Origin: an uncultured Oxalobacteraceae bacterium
Lineage (GTDB): Bacteria > Pseudomonadota > Gammaproteobacteria > Burkholderiales > Burkholderiaceae
Assembly (NCBI GenBank): GCA_946479705.1
Contig: CAMLHI010000102.1
Location: 1-7,251 of the forward strand
DNA length: 7,251 bases
Direction: 5' to 3'
Position 1 is the stretch's first letter, and every line of letters starts with the position of its first letter. The notes below the pieces were generated by a model. The model did no database searches. It was not told the origin of the DNA and saw only the letters and a list, made by a program, of their open reading frames with translations. Made by a program: the position numbers and the translations under genes. This document shows positions 5,809 through 7,251 of this stretch, piece by piece.

Positions 5809-5814
5809 TGTGTC

Positions 5815-6801
5815 TTACTTGGCGGCTTCTTTGGCGATCGTGTTCAGCAAGTCCTTGCCGATGCGGTTCTCCATGTCCTTATGCACCGGCAGCAAGGCCT
5901 TGCGCCATGCCGCCGCTTCGGCCGGGGTCGGCGAGTGGATGGCGGTCTTGCCCGACTTGCGGATCGCGTCCAGGGCCATGTCGTTATCGCGCTGGGCGAT
6001 GGCTTTCTCGAACGTGGTGGCCTCGCGCATGGCCGTTTCCAGGCTGGCGCGTATGTCGGCCGGCAAACCGTCCCAGAATTTCTTGTTGACGATGACGGCA
6101 TAGCCCAGATAGCCATGGTTGGACAGGGTCAGGTGCTTCTGCACTTCATGCATCTTCTGGGTGTACATATTCGAAGGCGGGTTCTCGGTGCCGTCCACCA
6201 CGCCGGTCTGCAGCGCCTGGTACACCTCGGAGAAGGCCAGCACCTGCGGATTGGCGCCCAGCGCACGCATCTGCGCATCGAGCACCTTGGACGACTGGAT
6301 GCGCATCTTGAGGCCGCGGAAATCGGCCGGCATCAGCAGCGGCTTGTTGGCCGACATGACCTTGAAGCCGTTATCCCAGAAGGCCAGGCCGGTGATGCCC
6401 TTGGGTTCGAGCTTTTGCAGCAGGCTCTTGCCGACCGGACCTTCGGTGACCTTGTACAGGCCCTGCTTGGACGGGAAGATGTAGGGCAAGTCGAACACTT
6501 CGAACTCTTTCACGCCCAGCGGACCGAACTTGGCCAGCGAGGGCGCCAGCATTTGCACCGCGCCCAGCTGCAAGGCTTCCAGCTCTTCCTTGTCCTTGTA
6601 CAATTGGCTGTTCGGATAGAGCTCGACTTTCACGCGGCCCTTGGTGGCTTTTTCGGCCAGTTCCTTGAAGCGCTCGGCGGCCTGGCCCTTGGGCGTATCG
6701 GTGGCCACCACATGGCTGAATTTGATGACGATCGGCGCCTGCGCGAAAGCGCTCAGGCTGACGGCGGCGGCCAGGGCCACGACGAAGGATTTAATCTGCA
6801 T
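5815..6801 (-). CDS. dctP: TRAP transporter periplasmic solute-binding protein DctP
   Basis: This is the periplasmic receptor of the TRAP transporter. It captures an organic acid, probably a C4-dicarboxylate such as malate, succinate or fumarate, and delivers it to DctQM. It is 328 aa. Residues 1-22 are a Sec signal peptide (Lys at position 4, hydrophobic core, cleavage probably after AFAQA). The mature protein shows the DctP-family marks: IKFSHVVATDTPKGQAAERF near the N-terminus and LYPNSQLYKDKEELEALQLG (61-80). It also has GLKMRIQSS with Arg167, the position of the conserved arginine that salt-bridges the substrate carboxylate. VYQALQTGVVDGTENPPSNM (193-212) follows. The ATG (6799-6801) has GGAG six bases upstream. 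It is the first gene of dctPQM and is transcribed away from a probable sensor kinase gene. Subfamily assignment is firm; the exact ligand is not determinable from sequence. Confidence 0.96.
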   Translation of the reverse strand: MQIKSFVVALAAAVSLSAFAQAPIVIKFSHVVATDTPKGQAAERFKELAEKATKGRVKVELYPNSQLYKDKEELEALQLGAVQMLAPSLAKFGPLGVKEFEVFDLPYIFPSKQGLYKVTEGPVGKSLLQKLEPKGITGLAFWDNGFKVMSANKPLLMPADFRGLKMRIQSSKVLDAQMRALGANPQVLAFSEVYQALQTGVVDGTENPPSNMYTQKMHEVQKHLTLSNHGYLGYAVIVNKKFWDGLPADIRASLETAMREATTFEKAIAQRDNDMALDAIRKSGKTAIHSPTPAEAAAWRKALLPVHKDMENRIGKDLLNTIAKEAAK

Positions 6802-6933
6802 GCTAGTCTCCAGGAATCTTAAATATTGTGGCGCTTTGAAATACGCTAGCTTCCAGTCTGCCGCTTGCCATGGAGCACATCAATTGTGGAAAACCACAGT
6901 CGCATGCTTAGTTGAAAGGTCCACACTTCCGGC
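6802..6933. promoter_or_regulatory. Divergent control region between dctP and sensor gene
   Basis: This 132-bp gap must hold the promoters for both divergent units. The clearest signal is TGTGG-AAAA-CCACA (6885-6898), a perfect inverted repeat. It is accompanied by another TGTGG at 6827-6831 and another CCACA at 6921-6925. ATTGTGG occurs twice (6825-6831 and 6883-6889). These are good candidates for response-regulator binding sites. I could not place convincing -35/-10 boxes, and saw no good sigma-54 site. Confidence 0.5.
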
Positions 6934-7251
6934 ATGAAAATCCCCGTCTCCTTCGCCCGGCCGATCCATCTGGGCGGCCCCTGGCGCTGGCTGCTGCCGG
7001 TGCTGCTGGTGCTGCTGTTCCTGGCCATCCTGTTCTGGCTGCCCTGGCAGGCGCGCCAGATGGAAACCAACGAGCGCCAGGAGCAATTGATCGCCGATAC
7101 CCTGTGGGTCGAGCAGACCGTGCGCTTCGAACTGACCCGCAACGAGGACGCGCTGGCCAGCCTGCGCACCGACATTGCCGGCGGGCTCGACCCGGCCAGC
7201 GTGCAAGCCCGCCTCGACCAGCTGCGCAAGAATGCCCGCGAGCTGCTGTGG
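6934..7251 (+). CDS. Probable sensor histidine kinase, N-terminal part (3' end outside window)
   Basis: An open frame starts at ATG 6934-6936 and runs 106 codons to the right edge without a stop. The start of the protein is Arg/Pro-rich (MKIPVSFARPIHLGG). A strong membrane helix follows at about residues 18-38 (WRWLLPVLLVLLFLAILFWL), then a long charged, probably helical or coiled-coil stretch (about 40-106) rich in Gln, Glu, Arg and Leu. This layout fits the signal-anchor and input region of a membrane-bound sensor kinase. The position, divergent from a dctPQM operon, is where DctS/DctB-type sensors are usually found. No kinase or PAS domain is visible yet, so the assignment rests on topology and context. 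Codon use matches its neighbours. The Shine-Dalgarno is poor (AAAGGT about 13 bases upstream). Other membrane signalling proteins remain possible. Confidence 0.65.
   Translation, partial: MKIPVSFARPIHLGGPWRWLLPVLLVLLFLAILFWLPWQARQMETNERQEQLIADTLWVEQTVRFELTRNEDALASLRTDIAGGLDPASVQARLDQLRKNARELLW

Noticed and set aside
5881..6822. 313-aa plus-strand frame opposite dctP
   Set aside because: Antisense shadow of dctP with a His/Gln/Arg/Gly-rich composition and no recognisable family.
6846..7229. 127-aa and 108-aa minus-strand frames opposite the right-edge gene
   Set aside because: Ser/Arg- and Gln/His-rich shadows. The plus-strand open frame has a clean membrane helix and sensible codon use.
1..7251. 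CRISPR array, tandem repeats or insertion sequence
   Set aside because: No regularly spaced direct repeats and no transposase frame were seen on either strand.

Overview
The window is visibly GC-rich and gene-dense. It looks like chromosomal DNA of a betaproteobacterium, most likely Burkholderiales and possibly Oxalobacteraceae (Janthinobacterium or Massilia type). This placement is an inference from codon usage, the protein flavours and the small Lys-rich gene; no search was run. The gene content is ordinary core or metabolic chromosome. I do not see an undescribed defence, mobile or biosynthetic system. The parts worth a second look are non-coding.

Layout. (1) 1-1727, plus strand: the C-terminal ~574 residues of an RND-family efflux permease, cut by the left edge. 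(2) 1728-1760: a 33-bp convergent gap holding a GC-rich hairpin. (3) 1761-1940, minus strand: a 59-aa highly charged small protein with a good ribosome binding site. (4) 2018-3420, minus strand: a two-gene unit in which a methylated-DNA--protein-cysteine methyltransferase (ogt) overlaps the start of xerD by 28 bp. (5) 3421-3880: a 460-bp gene-free stretch. It holds a possible leaderless ogt promoter, a ~123-bp nested imperfect palindrome, a strong minus-strand terminator, and a ~190-nt interval that could be a small RNA or the 3' untranslated region of the TRAP operon. (6) 3881-6801, minus strand: a complete TRAP dicarboxylate transporter operon, dctP-dctQ-dctM. (7) 6802-6933: a 132-bp divergent control region with inverted TGTGG/CCACA half-sites. 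(8) 6934-7251, plus strand: the first 106 residues of a membrane protein, probably the sensor histidine kinase that controls the TRAP operon, cut by the right edge.

How the genes work together. DctP binds an organic acid, probably a C4-dicarboxylate, in the periplasm and delivers it to the DctQ/DctM membrane complex, which imports it with an ion gradient. The divergent gene would sense the substrate and switch the operon on, as in DctS/DctR-type arrangements. Ogt repairs O6-alkylguanine, XerD resolves chromosome dimers with XerC, and the RND pump exports drugs or other toxic compounds. These last three units have no evident functional link to the transporter.
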